Shown here piece by piece: positions 1 through 8,206 of a stretch of DNA of 42,358 bases. Source of the DNA: a virus; IMG/VR virus record IMGVR_UViG_3300022198_003066, positions 1 through 42,358 of that record, one strand, 5' to 3'. Both the position numbers and the translations under genes were made by a program. Under the pieces are notes generated by a model. That model did no database searches, was not told where the DNA came from, and was given only the letters and a program-made list of their open reading frames with translations. Numbering within the stretch: the stretch's first letter is position 1; each line of letters begins with the position of its first letter.

Positions 1-1139
1 CAGAAGGCAGCCTAGGTAAAGGCGTTACAGATCTTGAAGTCAGCTTTGATAACCTAACCGAATCGATCGGCAATGCGTTAGGCGACGTCGGCTTGGGTTT
101 CCTTTTGACTAAAGCCGGACTTCTGATCGAACACTTCGGCAAACAAGTCCACATCATGATGCTGAGAATTAAAGCAATGGGAACGGAGGTCGGTGCGGCT
201 CTAGTTGCGACAGCTACCGGCGTTGACGATTTGTTCGGCGGCATTTTGATGGGAGGCGGCGACAGTTTATTTGTCGAGTTAGCCGACAGTTTAGGCGAGA
301 CCAACGCCAAGATAGCAAAGGCGCAAAAAGACCAGGATGATATTTTTGCGAGACTCTTTGGTTTAGAAAGACCGGGCAAGGACAAGGACAAGAAACCCGG
401 CAAGATGGACTTTCCCACTTTCGGAGTTGACGACGACGCGGTCGCAAAAAGAAAACAACTAGAAGCGGAGATCCAAGAAGCTATTTTCAAAGCGCGAATC
501 GAGGCAGAACAGAACAGACAAAGAGCAGAGACAGACGCACGCAACAAGATGATCGATACCAACGCGGAGCTAAATAGGAAACGCGTAGATATGGAATTAT
601 CGATCGAAGATTATAGGCTTCAAGAGTTAGACAGGCGCTTGACCGAAGAAGAGAACATGAGATCAAACGCTTACGCCAACATGGCGGGGATCGCGGGCAA
701 CTTTGCAGAGCAGTCGATCGGGTTCTTGTTCGATATGATGGACGGAGAAAAGAAAGCATTTAGCGAAATGCTAAAGAACTTCCTCACCGCTACAGGTCAA
801 CGTCTGATAGGTCGCGGGATTAGCAATACGCTACAGGGCGCGGCAATGCTTGCAATCGGACAACCACAAGGCAGTGTCTTAATGGGAATCGGTGCGGCTG
901 AGATTGCAGCGGGCGCGGCAATGCGTGGTGGTGCGTTGCTAATTAACACGCCTTCAACCGCGAAAGCTTCAACCGCGGGCGTTGGTGGTAGCATGGGCGC
1001 GTCTCAATCTAGTCCAAGGGCTATGGACTCTGGACCTAAAGAGACTGTGATCAATATCTTTGGAGCTATGACGACAGAAGAAAGCGCGATCTTGATTGAA
1101 CGCGGAATGAGACAAGCTGAAGCACGAGGTTTCGCATAA
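1..1139 (+). CDS. Tape-measure protein, C-terminal part (5' truncated)
   Basis: The frame is open from base 3 with no stop, so the gene enters from outside the window; the TTG at 93 is only an internal leucine codon. About 378 residues are visible. The middle is a charged, helical, coiled-coil-like stretch rich in Glu, Arg and Lys. The last 130 residues alternate small and hydrophobic residues (for example MGIGAAEIAAGAAMRGG), which is typical of the C-terminal end of siphovirus tape-measure proteins. Such proteins set tail length and line the tail tube before DNA ejection. Position supports this: a frameshifting tail chaperone lies at the far right edge and tail-tip genes follow directly. The TAA overlaps the next ATG by one base. 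The N-terminal part is missing from this sequence. Confidence 0.72.
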   Translation, partial: EGSLGKGVTDLEVSFDNLTESIGNALGDVGLGFLLTKAGLLIEHFGKQVHIMMLRIKAMGTEVGAALVATATGVDDLFGGILMGGGDSLFVELADSLGETNAKIAKAQKDQDDIFARLFGLERPGKDKDKKPGKMDFPTFGVDDDAVAKRKQLEAEIQEAIFKARIEAEQNRQRAETDARNKMIDTNAELNRKRVDMELSIEDYRLQELDRRLTEEENMRSNAYANMAGIAGNFAEQSIGFLFDMMDGEKKAFSEMLKNFLTATGQRLIGRGISNTLQGAAMLAIGQPQGSVLMGIGAAEIAAGAAMRGGALLINTPSTAKASTAGVGGSMGASQSSPRAMDSGPKETVINIFGAMTTEESAILIERGMRQAEARGFA

Positions 1140-2200
1140 TGGCAATCCCACGACCAAAGATTCTTACATGCATTACCGTTCCAAGTCCGGGTTGGGATCT
1201 TGATGTAGAGCATGGGGCGACAAGCAATACGATCACCGTTCCCGCTGGCGACTACTTTATGTCGCAAGATGACCAAAGCGATGACTTCCTAGCCGTTGTG
1301 ACTAAGTTAATCGACACTGAGATTTCAGGAACGTATGCATCGATCACGTTCAATAGCTGGATTGATTTTGAGACACACAAGGTTAAGTTCTATTTCTCGA
1401 ACGCTAGTTCAGTTTCAATCGTTCTCGATTGGGCGTCAGGCAGCGGGAACGTCGGCAAGGTTCTAGGGTTTGATACAAGCGGGAGCGATTCGCTAAGTGG
1501 GACAAGCGGAACTTTGACAGCCGACTACCAACACGCCTACGGTTGGTATGCAAACGAAGACGGACTGTTGAGAGATGACACAGTAGAGCCGATCGACATT
1601 CCCAATTCGCCACAGTCAATTTCGCCTAGCGGCTACGTAAAGACTCAATACATAGCAAGCCGCTTCACCTATCGAATGCAACTTCAATTCCTAAAACGAG
1701 ATCTAACCTTCAGCCGTGGCGTGAGTTACACTGAAGAGTCAAAGTATCCCTATTCACGGAATAAAGGGCTTGAGTGCTGGTTTAGAGAAGCAAAGAAGGG
1801 AACGCGATTCAGGGTCTATCGTCAAGGTTACCTCGCGCCAAGCACCGCAAGCGGTGTCTTCTTTAGATCAAGCGCAACTAGTTCAACGATCACGTACACT
1901 AGCGGCGCGTTGCAAACTGACCCGCAACAATTCAAAGGCGCGTTGACCTATCAGAACATCGGACCCGATACGCGTTGGATGGTAAACTATATTCAGTCGC
2001 ACACTGCGACGGTGCTTACACTTGCTAATCACTACAGCGTAGGAACGAACTATCAACCAGGTAATGAGATTTACCTAATCGACGGAACCTACGAAACCTA
2101 TGTTCTCGATCTGAGTCAGACATCACAGTTCGCACCGACCGAACTTCCGAACATCGACCGTTATGATTTTGAGATCAATATGTTGAGGTATGAATCGTGA
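1139..2200 (+). CDS. Putative distal tail or baseplate protein
   Basis: The 353-residue product starts at the ATG overlapping the tape-measure stop codon by one base, so translation is probably coupled. It is Ser/Thr/Tyr-rich with a beta-strand pattern and no signal peptide or membrane segment, as expected of a virion component. I do not recognise a family motif. The slot directly after the tape measure is where siphoviruses usually carry the distal tail protein, so a role in the tail tip is inferred from order alone. Its stop overlaps the next gene start in GTGA (2197-2200). Confidence 0.55.
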   Translation: MAIPRPKILTCITVPSPGWDLDVEHGATSNTITVPAGDYFMSQDDQSDDFLAVVTKLIDTEISGTYASITFNSWIDFETHKVKFYFSNASSVSIVLDWASGSGNVGKVLGFDTSGSDSLSGTSGTLTADYQHAYGWYANEDGLLRDDTVEPIDIPNSPQSISPSGYVKTQYIASRFTYRMQLQFLKRDLTFSRGVSYTEESKYPYSRNKGLECWFREAKKGTRFRVYRQGYLAPSTASGVFFRSSATSSTITYTSGALQTDPQQFKGALTYQNIGPDTRWMVNYIQSHTATVLTLANHYSVGTNYQPGNEIYLIDGTYETYVLDLSQTSQFAPTELPNIDRYDFEINMLRYES

Positions 2201-4977
2201 GCGTTGAATACTTTCTATGTGTTGAGGGCTTGGGTTGGCCGACTGACATTAGCGATTTAACACAAGGCTTCAGCGGTACCGTTTTTGCGACTGGAGATCT
2301 TAACGGAGACTTGGCGACGGTGCTAGGTTGCACAGTCAAGTTGGGACTGAACCTACCGCGCGGAATCTCAGAACAGATGGATCCCAGAACGCTAGAGTAT
2401 AGCTCCGGCTCTATGTCATTCTCAGTTTTAGACGTGGATGATTTTCTTCAAACTAACGTCAGACCGCACGCAGAAGGCAAAACAGGCAAGCTCAACACCG
2501 ACACTGGAAACCTAGCAGGCACGATTCGGATCGATAATGCGACAACGACCTTTGATTCAGGGGAAACCATTTGGGTCGGTGGTCGTGAAGCAATGCGTCT
2601 CAATTCGAAATCGTTAGTCAGCGGAACCGTCTATCAATACGGAGTGACTAGAAACTACCTAGGCACGCCGCGCGGTAGAAAGTCCAAGTCGCCTTTTGGT
2701 TCAGGTAGTTTCCGCGCCGGGTTTACTTGGAAACAGAACACCGTGATCACACAGTACAACCGCTACTGGTTTGACCGTCGCGTTTTGCTATTCACGCATG
2801 TTCCCGGCGAGACTGTAGGCAATGTGGATCGGCTGTACACTGGACGCCTAAGAACTATCAAGCTCGCCGATCAAGGTATCGTGTATCAACTCGGGACAAC
2901 CTCAGAGACTGTAGACAAGAACCACACAACCTACACACCGCCCGGTGAGCTAGTAGTCGCAAATGTAGAAGACGTTGGAGACACTCAACTCATCAACCTT
3001 CCGGGCACGTCTGTTGACAGTCCCGTTTTAGACAACGAGCTAAACACTAGAAACACCGTCCGCATGGTGTCTAGATTCAAGATTACGGTTCAACCTAAAG
3101 ACGGTGGATCTGACATCTACACCCACTTTCAAGCCGCTTTCGCATATAACTACAGACGCGCAGCGGGCGGCACTGAAGGCGCTTTAAATCAAGCTTTTGC
3201 AGCGGGTGATCCTGAAAGACCTCAAGCTGTAGCAAGTGCGGGTCACTTGTTCCCTATTTTTAGCGTCATCAAAATAGGAAGCATGTTTACGCGGGCGATG
3301 GGAGACACCACAATCTGTCGTCCTGATTTTAACTCGTTTCAATGTGCGAAAGCCGCTTATGATTTAGGCGTCGGTCGCATAACAGAACTCCCGCAAGTTG
3401 GCGATCCTGTTATCTTCGGGCTAGATAACACCGTTGACGATATCAAAACGAATCGCTTCACCGTCAACAACGCTATCACTAAGAATCCGATCGATGTCCT
3501 ACTTTGCTTCTTAACGACAATGCCCACAGAGTTTGTCGTTGAAGACACTTCGGGATCGCCAGGCACAACAACCACAATCAACTTCGCGTCTACAATTGGG
3601 ACAGCTAATCAGTGGGTGGGCTACGCGCTACACGCGACCGAAGATTCAAACATCGGCGAAGCCCGCGTGATCGTGAGCAACACGACAACTTCAATCACTG
3701 TCGACGTCCCATTCAGCAACACGCCAACAGCGGCGAAAGAGTATCAAGTCAGAAACTCTATCTACGACGTTTTGCCGATTGGATGGGGTCTAGGCATTCC
3801 AAACGAGGAAATAGATATCTCTTCTTTTGAGACTGTGCGGAATACTTACCTAACAGAAGCGAGCCTAGGTAATTTCGCTTTGACACTGGACAAAGAGCTA
3901 GACCTTTGGGAGTTGCTGAAAGAGAACGTGGCGATTCCGTTCAATATCTTTCTGTTTCAAAAGAGAACAACAGGCAAACTTAGCTGCGAGTATGTCGCTG
4001 AAGTGGTCTCAAACTTCACCGCGACAACACTACCGACGATTTCTTCAAATGAGATTTTAGACTTGAGCCCGATTGATTTAGTCCCTAGATCTTCGGTGTC
4101 GCACATTGCGATCGAAACACGCAACGCAAATCAAAGATACATATCAGCGGGCGGCGGTGTTGTTACTCAATACAGAACGGGCACTAATCCATTTGTAGAC
4201 AACAAACACGAGCACACGATCACGATTAGGTCAGACGAACTAGACAACGTGTTTGATGATTCTATTTTGGGATCTCTTAAGTTCTCAGCAAAGCTAAACG
4301 ACACAAACTCAATCGCCGACCTTAGCGCGCGGATGATTAGCAGACTGAGACGAGAAGCTAGACCCGCGCCGGAGGTTGAGATCTCCCTTGATATTAGCCG
4401 TTTCAAAACACTACAGGTTGGGCAACTAATCAAAGTCACAGACACCGACACGTTTAAGCCTTTCAACCCGTATTCAGGGACGCGGGGTTTTAACTCAGTT
4501 GTCTGTCGAATCATTAGTTTGAATATGGAACTTGAAGGCACGCCTAGGATGCGTCTCAAGTTGCAAATCTTAAACGAAGCGAACACCGCGTTGATCGCGC
4601 CCGCGTGTGTCGTCACCGCCTACAGTTCGGGAACATTCACAATTGACGTTTCGCAATTTGCTCAAGAAGGCGGCGAGTCTTGGGACTCGTTGTTTGTGAA
4701 TGACCGTCTCGAATTGAGAGACAAGAACGGGGCACTTAAAGGATCAACCTATGTGATCTCAAGCTTCGGTGCTAATACGTCTCCGCTTCCTTCTGGCGCA
4801 AGTACGGACACAATCAACATCACCACATCACCTAGTCTCACAATTGCGACAGGTGACTATCTAACTTTTGCGCCCTATTCTGGGTCGAACACAACGAACA
4901 TGGATCAGTACGCCGCCTATGCGGACTCTACGACCGAACTACTAACCGGCGGCGATGCTGCGAAAGAGTTTGTGTAA
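2197..4977 (+). CDS. Large tail-tip protein, possible baseplate hub
   Basis: The 926-residue product begins at a GTG inside the GTGA overlap with the preceding gene. It is predicted mostly beta-stranded, with many Thr, Asn and Asp residues, and has no transmembrane segment. Length and position (second gene after the tape measure) fit a hub or tail-associated protein that holds the tip together and contacts the host surface. No lysozyme, peptidase or lectin motif could be picked out. Residues 600-790 look like a compact domain (VPRSSVSHIAIETRNAN followed by an SLKFSAKLNDT region), as in hub-type proteins, but this is impression rather than proof. The end overlaps the next ATG by one base. Confidence 0.55.
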   Translation: MSVEYFLCVEGLGWPTDISDLTQGFSGTVFATGDLNGDLATVLGCTVKLGLNLPRGISEQMDPRTLEYSSGSMSFSVLDVDDFLQTNVRPHAEGKTGKLNTDTGNLAGTIRIDNATTTFDSGETIWVGGREAMRLNSKSLVSGTVYQYGVTRNYLGTPRGRKSKSPFGSGSFRAGFTWKQNTVITQYNRYWFDRRVLLFTHVPGETVGNVDRLYTGRLRTIKLADQGIVYQLGTTSETVDKNHTTYTPPGELVVANVEDVGDTQLINLPGTSVDSPVLDNELNTRNTVRMVSRFKITVQPKDGGSDIYTHFQAAFAYNYRRAAGGTEGALNQAFAAGDPERPQAVASAGHLFPIFSVIKIGSMFTRAMGDTTICRPDFNSFQCAKAAYDLGVGRITELPQVGDPVIFGLDNTVDDIKTNRFTVNNAITKNPIDVLLCFLTTMPTEFVVEDTSGSPGTTTTINFASTIGTANQWVGYALHATEDSNIGEARVIVSNTTTSITVDVPFSNTPTAAKEYQVRNSIYDVLPIGWGLGIPNEEIDISSFETVRNTYLTEASLGNFALTLDKELDLWELLKENVAIPFNIFLFQKRTTGKLSCEYVAEVVSNFTATTLPTISSNEILDLSPIDLVPRSSVSHIAIETRNANQRYISAGGGVVTQYRTGTNPFVDNKHEHTITIRSDELDNVFDDSILGSLKFSAKLNDTNSIADLSARMISRLRREARPAPEVEISLDISRFKTLQVGQLIKVTDTDTFKPFNPYSGTRGFNSVVCRIISLNMELEGTPRMRLKLQILNEANTALIAPACVVTAYSSGTFTIDVSQFAQEGGESWDSLFVNDRLELRDKNGALKGSTYVISSFGANTSPLPSGASTDTINITTSPSLTIATGDYLTFAPYSGSNTTNMDQYAAYADSTTELLTGGDAAKEFV

Positions 4978-5831
4978 TGCCAACAGAAGCGCCAAAAATA
5001 CCGACAGAGTTCATTAGGCTAGACGATAGAACGTCAACGACCGATCACTACATCAACGTTGGCGATTTGAGAAAGTCTTACGAGAATCACAACATTCTAA
5101 TAGCTAGACGCCTAAAGAGAAACATTCTCACAATGGGAACCGCGTTTACTTTGCGCGGTGGTTTTCCTTTGAGTTCAAACTTTCCAGCGCCGCCAGCACT
5201 TGAGATCCCGATCAAGCTATCGGCGCACGTCTCACAATTAGACGTGAACTTTTACGGACGCCGCGCGGGAGTTGAGTCTTATCTCTACTTCTCTGTTGAC
5301 GGTCCAAACGGCGCAAGGCCGCTAGACTCTAGCCAGACGATCACAGTTAGCGCGACAAGCAACACGCTTTACAGTGTCAATTTAGAAATCCCAAACGAAG
5401 CTGTCGTCGCAGGTGAAGGTTTTCTAAGAGTCTATGGAGTCACACCAATAGACACAGGAACCAAAGTTTCTACACATGACGAGATTGTCACCTTGGGAAT
5501 GAACTCAGTTACCATTGAAGACAACGCTGTGTCAGATACGGACGTCGGGAAATACATAATCTTCGGAACTTATAGCGGGGGATCTCTAACACCGTTCCCC
5601 GACATGCGTCCCAAAATGATTACAAGTGTAATTTACCACCACAGAACCGGTGGAGGTGGCGGGACTGATGAACGATCGATTCGATTCGCTCCCGCGCTTG
5701 AGTATCTGCCTGGCCTTAGCAATTTAGGATACGAGGTGATCGACTCAGGAACGATTCTCTTTGAGTCTTTGTCCGTTTATGAGAAAGCAATAGAACCGGC
5801 GACAGGCTTTTACTCGGAGCGTATCCTATGA
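4977..5831 (+). CDS. Putative tail-tip or fibre-associated protein
   Basis: The 284-residue product starts at an ATG overlapping the upstream TAA by one base and ends in an ATGA overlap with the next gene. It is predicted mainly beta, with a Gly-rich turn (TGGGGGTDER, about residues 226-235). The family is not recognised. Its place in an unbroken run of overlapping tail genes makes a virion role likely. A carbohydrate-binding or fibre-attachment role is possible, but nothing in the sequence proves it. Confidence 0.5.
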   Translation: MPTEAPKIPTEFIRLDDRTSTTDHYINVGDLRKSYENHNILIARRLKRNILTMGTAFTLRGGFPLSSNFPAPPALEIPIKLSAHVSQLDVNFYGRRAGVESYLYFSVDGPNGARPLDSSQTITVSATSNTLYSVNLEIPNEAVVAGEGFLRVYGVTPIDTGTKVSTHDEIVTLGMNSVTIEDNAVSDTDVGKYIIFGTYSGGSLTPFPDMRPKMITSVIYHHRTGGGGGTDERSIRFAPALEYLPGLSNLGYEVIDSGTILFESLSVYEKAIEPATGFYSERIL

Positions 5832-6466
5832 ACCGTGGGCTTTTTGAAACTCTCAAACCTATGACATCAACAAACGTTGAACCCTACAGGCACATGACGT
5901 CCGGTGTCATTCTGGAACTAGCAAGGCAGACGCAAGCGGCTAGGCAGCAATCTAACAACGTGACGTCGATTGCATACCCTACACCCGCCGTGGCTCCTTA
6001 TGCGACAATCACAAACACCACAGACACTTTTGATTTTCAATGGAACGCGGAGCGCGATTGTTCGATCTATCACTTGATGCAAAATGGACATGATACGGTG
6101 GACGTTGAGTTTCTGATCGCTGTACGCGGGCAGTTAGCAGACTATTTGATCTCGTTGCAGTATTTTGGGACAGGCATTGCTTCAGCTACTCAGACAGGCG
6201 GAGTGTGGACGTTTTCTCAAAGTGCTTCGATGCTTTGGCAGATACCTGGAGATCTAGACGACGGCGGCTTTAGTTTCGTTTTGACAAAGCGTAGGATCAG
6301 AATCCGGTTAGACACACAACCAAGCGATCGTGTTTTGCGAATCGTGCCGCGCGCGTCTAAGTCCACAGAGTTTAGATCTACCCACGGCGCTTTGTCTCAA
6401 AGTGATCGCGTGTATCTTTATCATGCAATGGTGACCGACTACCTCAGAGGACCGGAGACGGAGTAA
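5828..6466 (+). CDS. Putative minor tail protein
   Basis: The 212-residue product is translationally coupled to its neighbours: ATGA overlap upstream and TAATG overlap downstream. No catalytic motif, signal peptide or membrane segment is visible. The N-terminal 50 residues are polar and helical; the rest is beta-rich. It is a conserved-looking member of the tail-tip block without a recognisable family. Confidence 0.5.
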   Translation: MNRGLFETLKPMTSTNVEPYRHMTSGVILELARQTQAARQQSNNVTSIAYPTPAVAPYATITNTTDTFDFQWNAERDCSIYHLMQNGHDTVDVEFLIAVRGQLADYLISLQYFGTGIASATQTGGVWTFSQSASMLWQIPGDLDDGGFSFVLTKRRIRIRLDTQPSDRVLRIVPRASKSTEFRSTHGALSQSDRVYLYHAMVTDYLRGPETE

Positions 6467-6966
6467 TGGCAGCACGTAACCCTAGCTCGTTTACAGAGTG
6501 GATCGCAGAACGAAACATGCTTGAAGGCGACAAGATCTTACAGACAGATCCCAACGCTACATTCAACGATCAAGTGATGTGTCTTGATTCAGAACAACAG
6601 GTCGTGAGCGATTCGTTCTTGCCGGTTCGCGTTACCTCGACAAGCTATCAAGAGATCGCGCGGTATCACGTGCGCGGTAAAGATGGCTGTAGTTCGTCTT
6701 CAAATGATACATCTCACAAAGTGATCGCGCGTATCTGGATCGATAACGGGCACACCGTAACGATTCAAGTCGATTCGACAGTTGCTAGCGATTCCACTTT
6801 TGCGAGCTATACAAACTCAAGCGGGTCAGCACTTGAAACTGATCTCAATGTGGGAACGCTAGACGTGAGAGACAACACCGAAGAAACGTTGACGGTCAAA
6901 ATGAAAACAACGAGCGGGGGTGATCCTGAGATCTTCGGGATCTTGATCTACGGAGTCCAAACCTAG
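6466..6966 (+). CDS. Putative tail-tip protein, last gene of late operon
   Basis: The 166-residue product has an ATG overlapping the preceding stop by one base. The sequence is beta-rich, with alternating hydrophobic and polar residues across residues 45-165, compatible with a small jelly-roll or Ig-like virion domain. The family is not recognised. It is the last gene before a 420-base non-coding stretch that starts with a dispersed-motif copy (6967-6979) touching its stop codon and continues into strong RNA folds. Confidence 0.5.
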   Translation: MAARNPSSFTEWIAERNMLEGDKILQTDPNATFNDQVMCLDSEQQVVSDSFLPVRVTSTSYQEIARYHVRGKDGCSSSSNDTSHKVIARIWIDNGHTVTIQVDSTVASDSTFASYTNSSGSALETDLNVGTLDVRDNTEETLTVKMKTTSGGDPEIFGILIYGVQT

Positions 6967-6983
6967 TCGCAGATTGAGAGGGT

Positions 6984-7037
6984 GGCACCGCCTCATGTCC
7001 GGGGGGGACTAGCTTTGCAGTTAGTTGAGACGGTGCC
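6984..7037 (+). ncRNA. Predicted three-way-junction RNA fold after the late operon
   Basis: GGCACCG (6984-6990) pairs with CGGTGCC (7031-7037). After one C/A mismatch, CTCA (6992-6995) pairs with TGAG (7026-7029). Enclosed are GTCC-GGGGG-GGAC (6997-7009) and TAGC-TTTGCA-GTTA (7010-7023, one G-U pair). Two hairpins inside an 11-bp closing stem make a compact three-way junction. No U-tract follows, so it is not a standard intrinsic terminator. It could be a processed small RNA, an mRNA 3'-end protector or a packaging-related element. The fold is visible; the function is unknown. Confidence 0.45.
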
Positions 7038-7050
7038 GGGGAATGTATCG

Positions 7051-7081
7051 TTTTCTGTGTATCGAAACGCTACACGGAAAG
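7051..7081 (+). other. Strong 14-bp hairpin
   Basis: Bases 7051-7064 pair with 7068-7081 around an AAA loop, with one mismatch (T7062/C7070) and two G-U pairs. It lies 13 bases after the three-way-junction fold and has no T-run on either strand. Together the two folds probably end or protect the late transcript. Confidence 0.45.
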
Positions 7082-7270
7082 CAAGCGCAACGCGCGGCAA
7101 AGGTGGACAACGCACCTACATTTGACCACCAACAAAAATGCCGATTACACTTCCGTGACAATCTGTGACAGAAATATTACAAAGATTACCAAACTTTTAC
7201 AATTGACGATCGTTCCCGATTGCTCAACGATATCAAGCACTTACACAAGATCGTTAATGTAACTTCGTCG
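7082..7270. other. Non-coding stretch, no gene seen
   Basis: No credible reading frame is present. The stretch holds a small potential hairpin, AGGTG (7101-7105) with CACCT (7113-7117), and two GTGACA direct repeats about 10 bases apart near 7156-7171. TTGACG at 7203-7208 could be a -35 box, but no good -10 lies at the right distance. Confidence 0.4.
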
Positions 7271-7295
7271 TCGTGTATCGTTTGGCGACACACGA
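7271..7295. promoter_or_regulatory. Inverted repeat, possible operator of the early operon
   Basis: TCGTGTATCG (7271-7280) and CGACACACGA (7286-7295) form a 10-bp dyad with one mismatch around TTTGG. It covers the proposed -35 box at 7282-7287, where a repressor or activator would act. It differs from the genome-wide TSKCA-N3-TGMSA motif. Confidence 0.4.
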
Positions 7296-7311
7296 TAACT
7301 GGACAGATAAT
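7282..7311 (+). promoter_or_regulatory. Candidate promoter for the rightward early genes
   Basis: TTGGCG (7282-7287) and GATAAT (7306-7311) are separated by 18 bases and match bacterial sigma-70 boxes at five of six positions each. Transcription would start near 7318 and give a roughly 68-base leader before the ATG at 7386. A TATAAC at 7320-7325 is an alternative -10 but lacks a matching -35. Confidence 0.4.
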
Positions 7312-7385
7312 TGACCCTATATAACACTGGTTCCAACAACTGAATAAACAACGCGCGCAAGCGCAGAAAGCAAAGGAAAAAAGCA

Positions 7386-8129
7386 ATGAACAAGGCAATG
7401 AAAGAACAAGCAAAGAATCTCAAAGTGACACGCGACGCGGCTGGTTACTACTACGCAGAATCGCACGGCTATTCGTGGGAGATCCACTTCAACGATTCAA
7501 CGCGTCGTTGGAACGCTTCAGTGTACGATGCGAAAGGCGAGCACTACGAGTGGGATCACTGTTTCGATACACTCGCAGAAGCACGCGCCCACGTGCTCGA
7601 ACAATCCGAGCACATGCGCAACGACCGCGATCAAAGTTGGTGGCACCGCTACGGACTAGACCCAGAACGTCAGAAGCAAATTGAGACAAAGGAAAAGCCG
7701 CTTTCACTAAAGACACGGCTTGAGGTTGTGGGCTTGCATCGTGAGTACACACTGAACAAGCACTTACACGCGCAAGCGTTCGAGCGCATGGGTCGCCTAG
7801 TTAGTCGAAGTCTCGATCTGAGAGAAGAACTAGGCGCGCACTACAAGGAATCAATTCAAGAGATTCAGGTGAAGCAAATTGAGATGCAAGAACGCATAGA
7901 TCAACTCTACGTTGAGATCTTCCAAAAGGCGCGCGGCCTATCAGCAAACGACCCTGAGTTCATAAAGAAGCTTGACGCTATGACTTGGGGGACTGACGAC
8001 AGAACGCCAGTAGAGTTCGAGCTTGAACATCTACCGGAACTAGGCGCGCTCTCAAATTGCGAATGCGGTGAAGAGAACTTCTACTTCACACTCAGCGACG
8101 GGACACGCGGTTTCATCAAGTGCCTATAA
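7386..8129 (+). CDS. Early protein of unknown function, 247 aa
   Basis: It starts at the ATG after AAAGGAAAAAAGCA. Residues 20-70 are rich in Trp and Tyr (a repeated Y-W-I then R-W-A pattern) and may form a small beta domain. Residues 110-200 are charged and helical, likely coiled coil. The C-terminus has C-x-C and a late Cys (NCECGEENF then FIKCL) that could bind a metal. I do not recognise the family. It is the first gene of the rightward early operon and is followed by a GCAA-loop hairpin with a short T-run. Early promoter-proximal phage genes often encode host-takeover or counter-defence proteins, but nothing here shows a specific role. Confidence 0.55.
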   Translation: MNKAMKEQAKNLKVTRDAAGYYYAESHGYSWEIHFNDSTRRWNASVYDAKGEHYEWDHCFDTLAEARAHVLEQSEHMRNDRDQSWWHRYGLDPERQKQIETKEKPLSLKTRLEVVGLHREYTLNKHLHAQAFERMGRLVSRSLDLREELGAHYKESIQEIQVKQIEMQERIDQLYVEIFQKARGLSANDPEFIKKLDAMTWGTDDRTPVEFELEHLPELGALSNCECGEENFYFTLSDGTRGFIKCL

Positions 8130-8143
8130 GCAAACACAACAAC

Positions 8144-8168
8144 GGGACCCGGCAACGGGTCCCCTTTT
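8144..8168 (+). terminator. GCAA-loop hairpin with T-run (intercistronic unit 1)
   Basis: GGGACCCG (8144-8151), loop GCAA, CGGGTCCC (8156-8163), then CTTTT. This perfect 8-bp stem with a short T-run is the most terminator-like of three closely related hairpins in the early operon. A CAACAA-rich leader follows it. Confidence 0.6.
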
Positions 8169-8206
8169 GAGACAACAACAAACAACTAACAACAAAGGAA
8201 ACAGCA

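Noticed and set aside
4167-4616. Minus-strand frame of 149 codons within the large tail gene
   Set aside because: It lies entirely inside a long virion gene on the plus strand and has no start signals or recognisable motifs.
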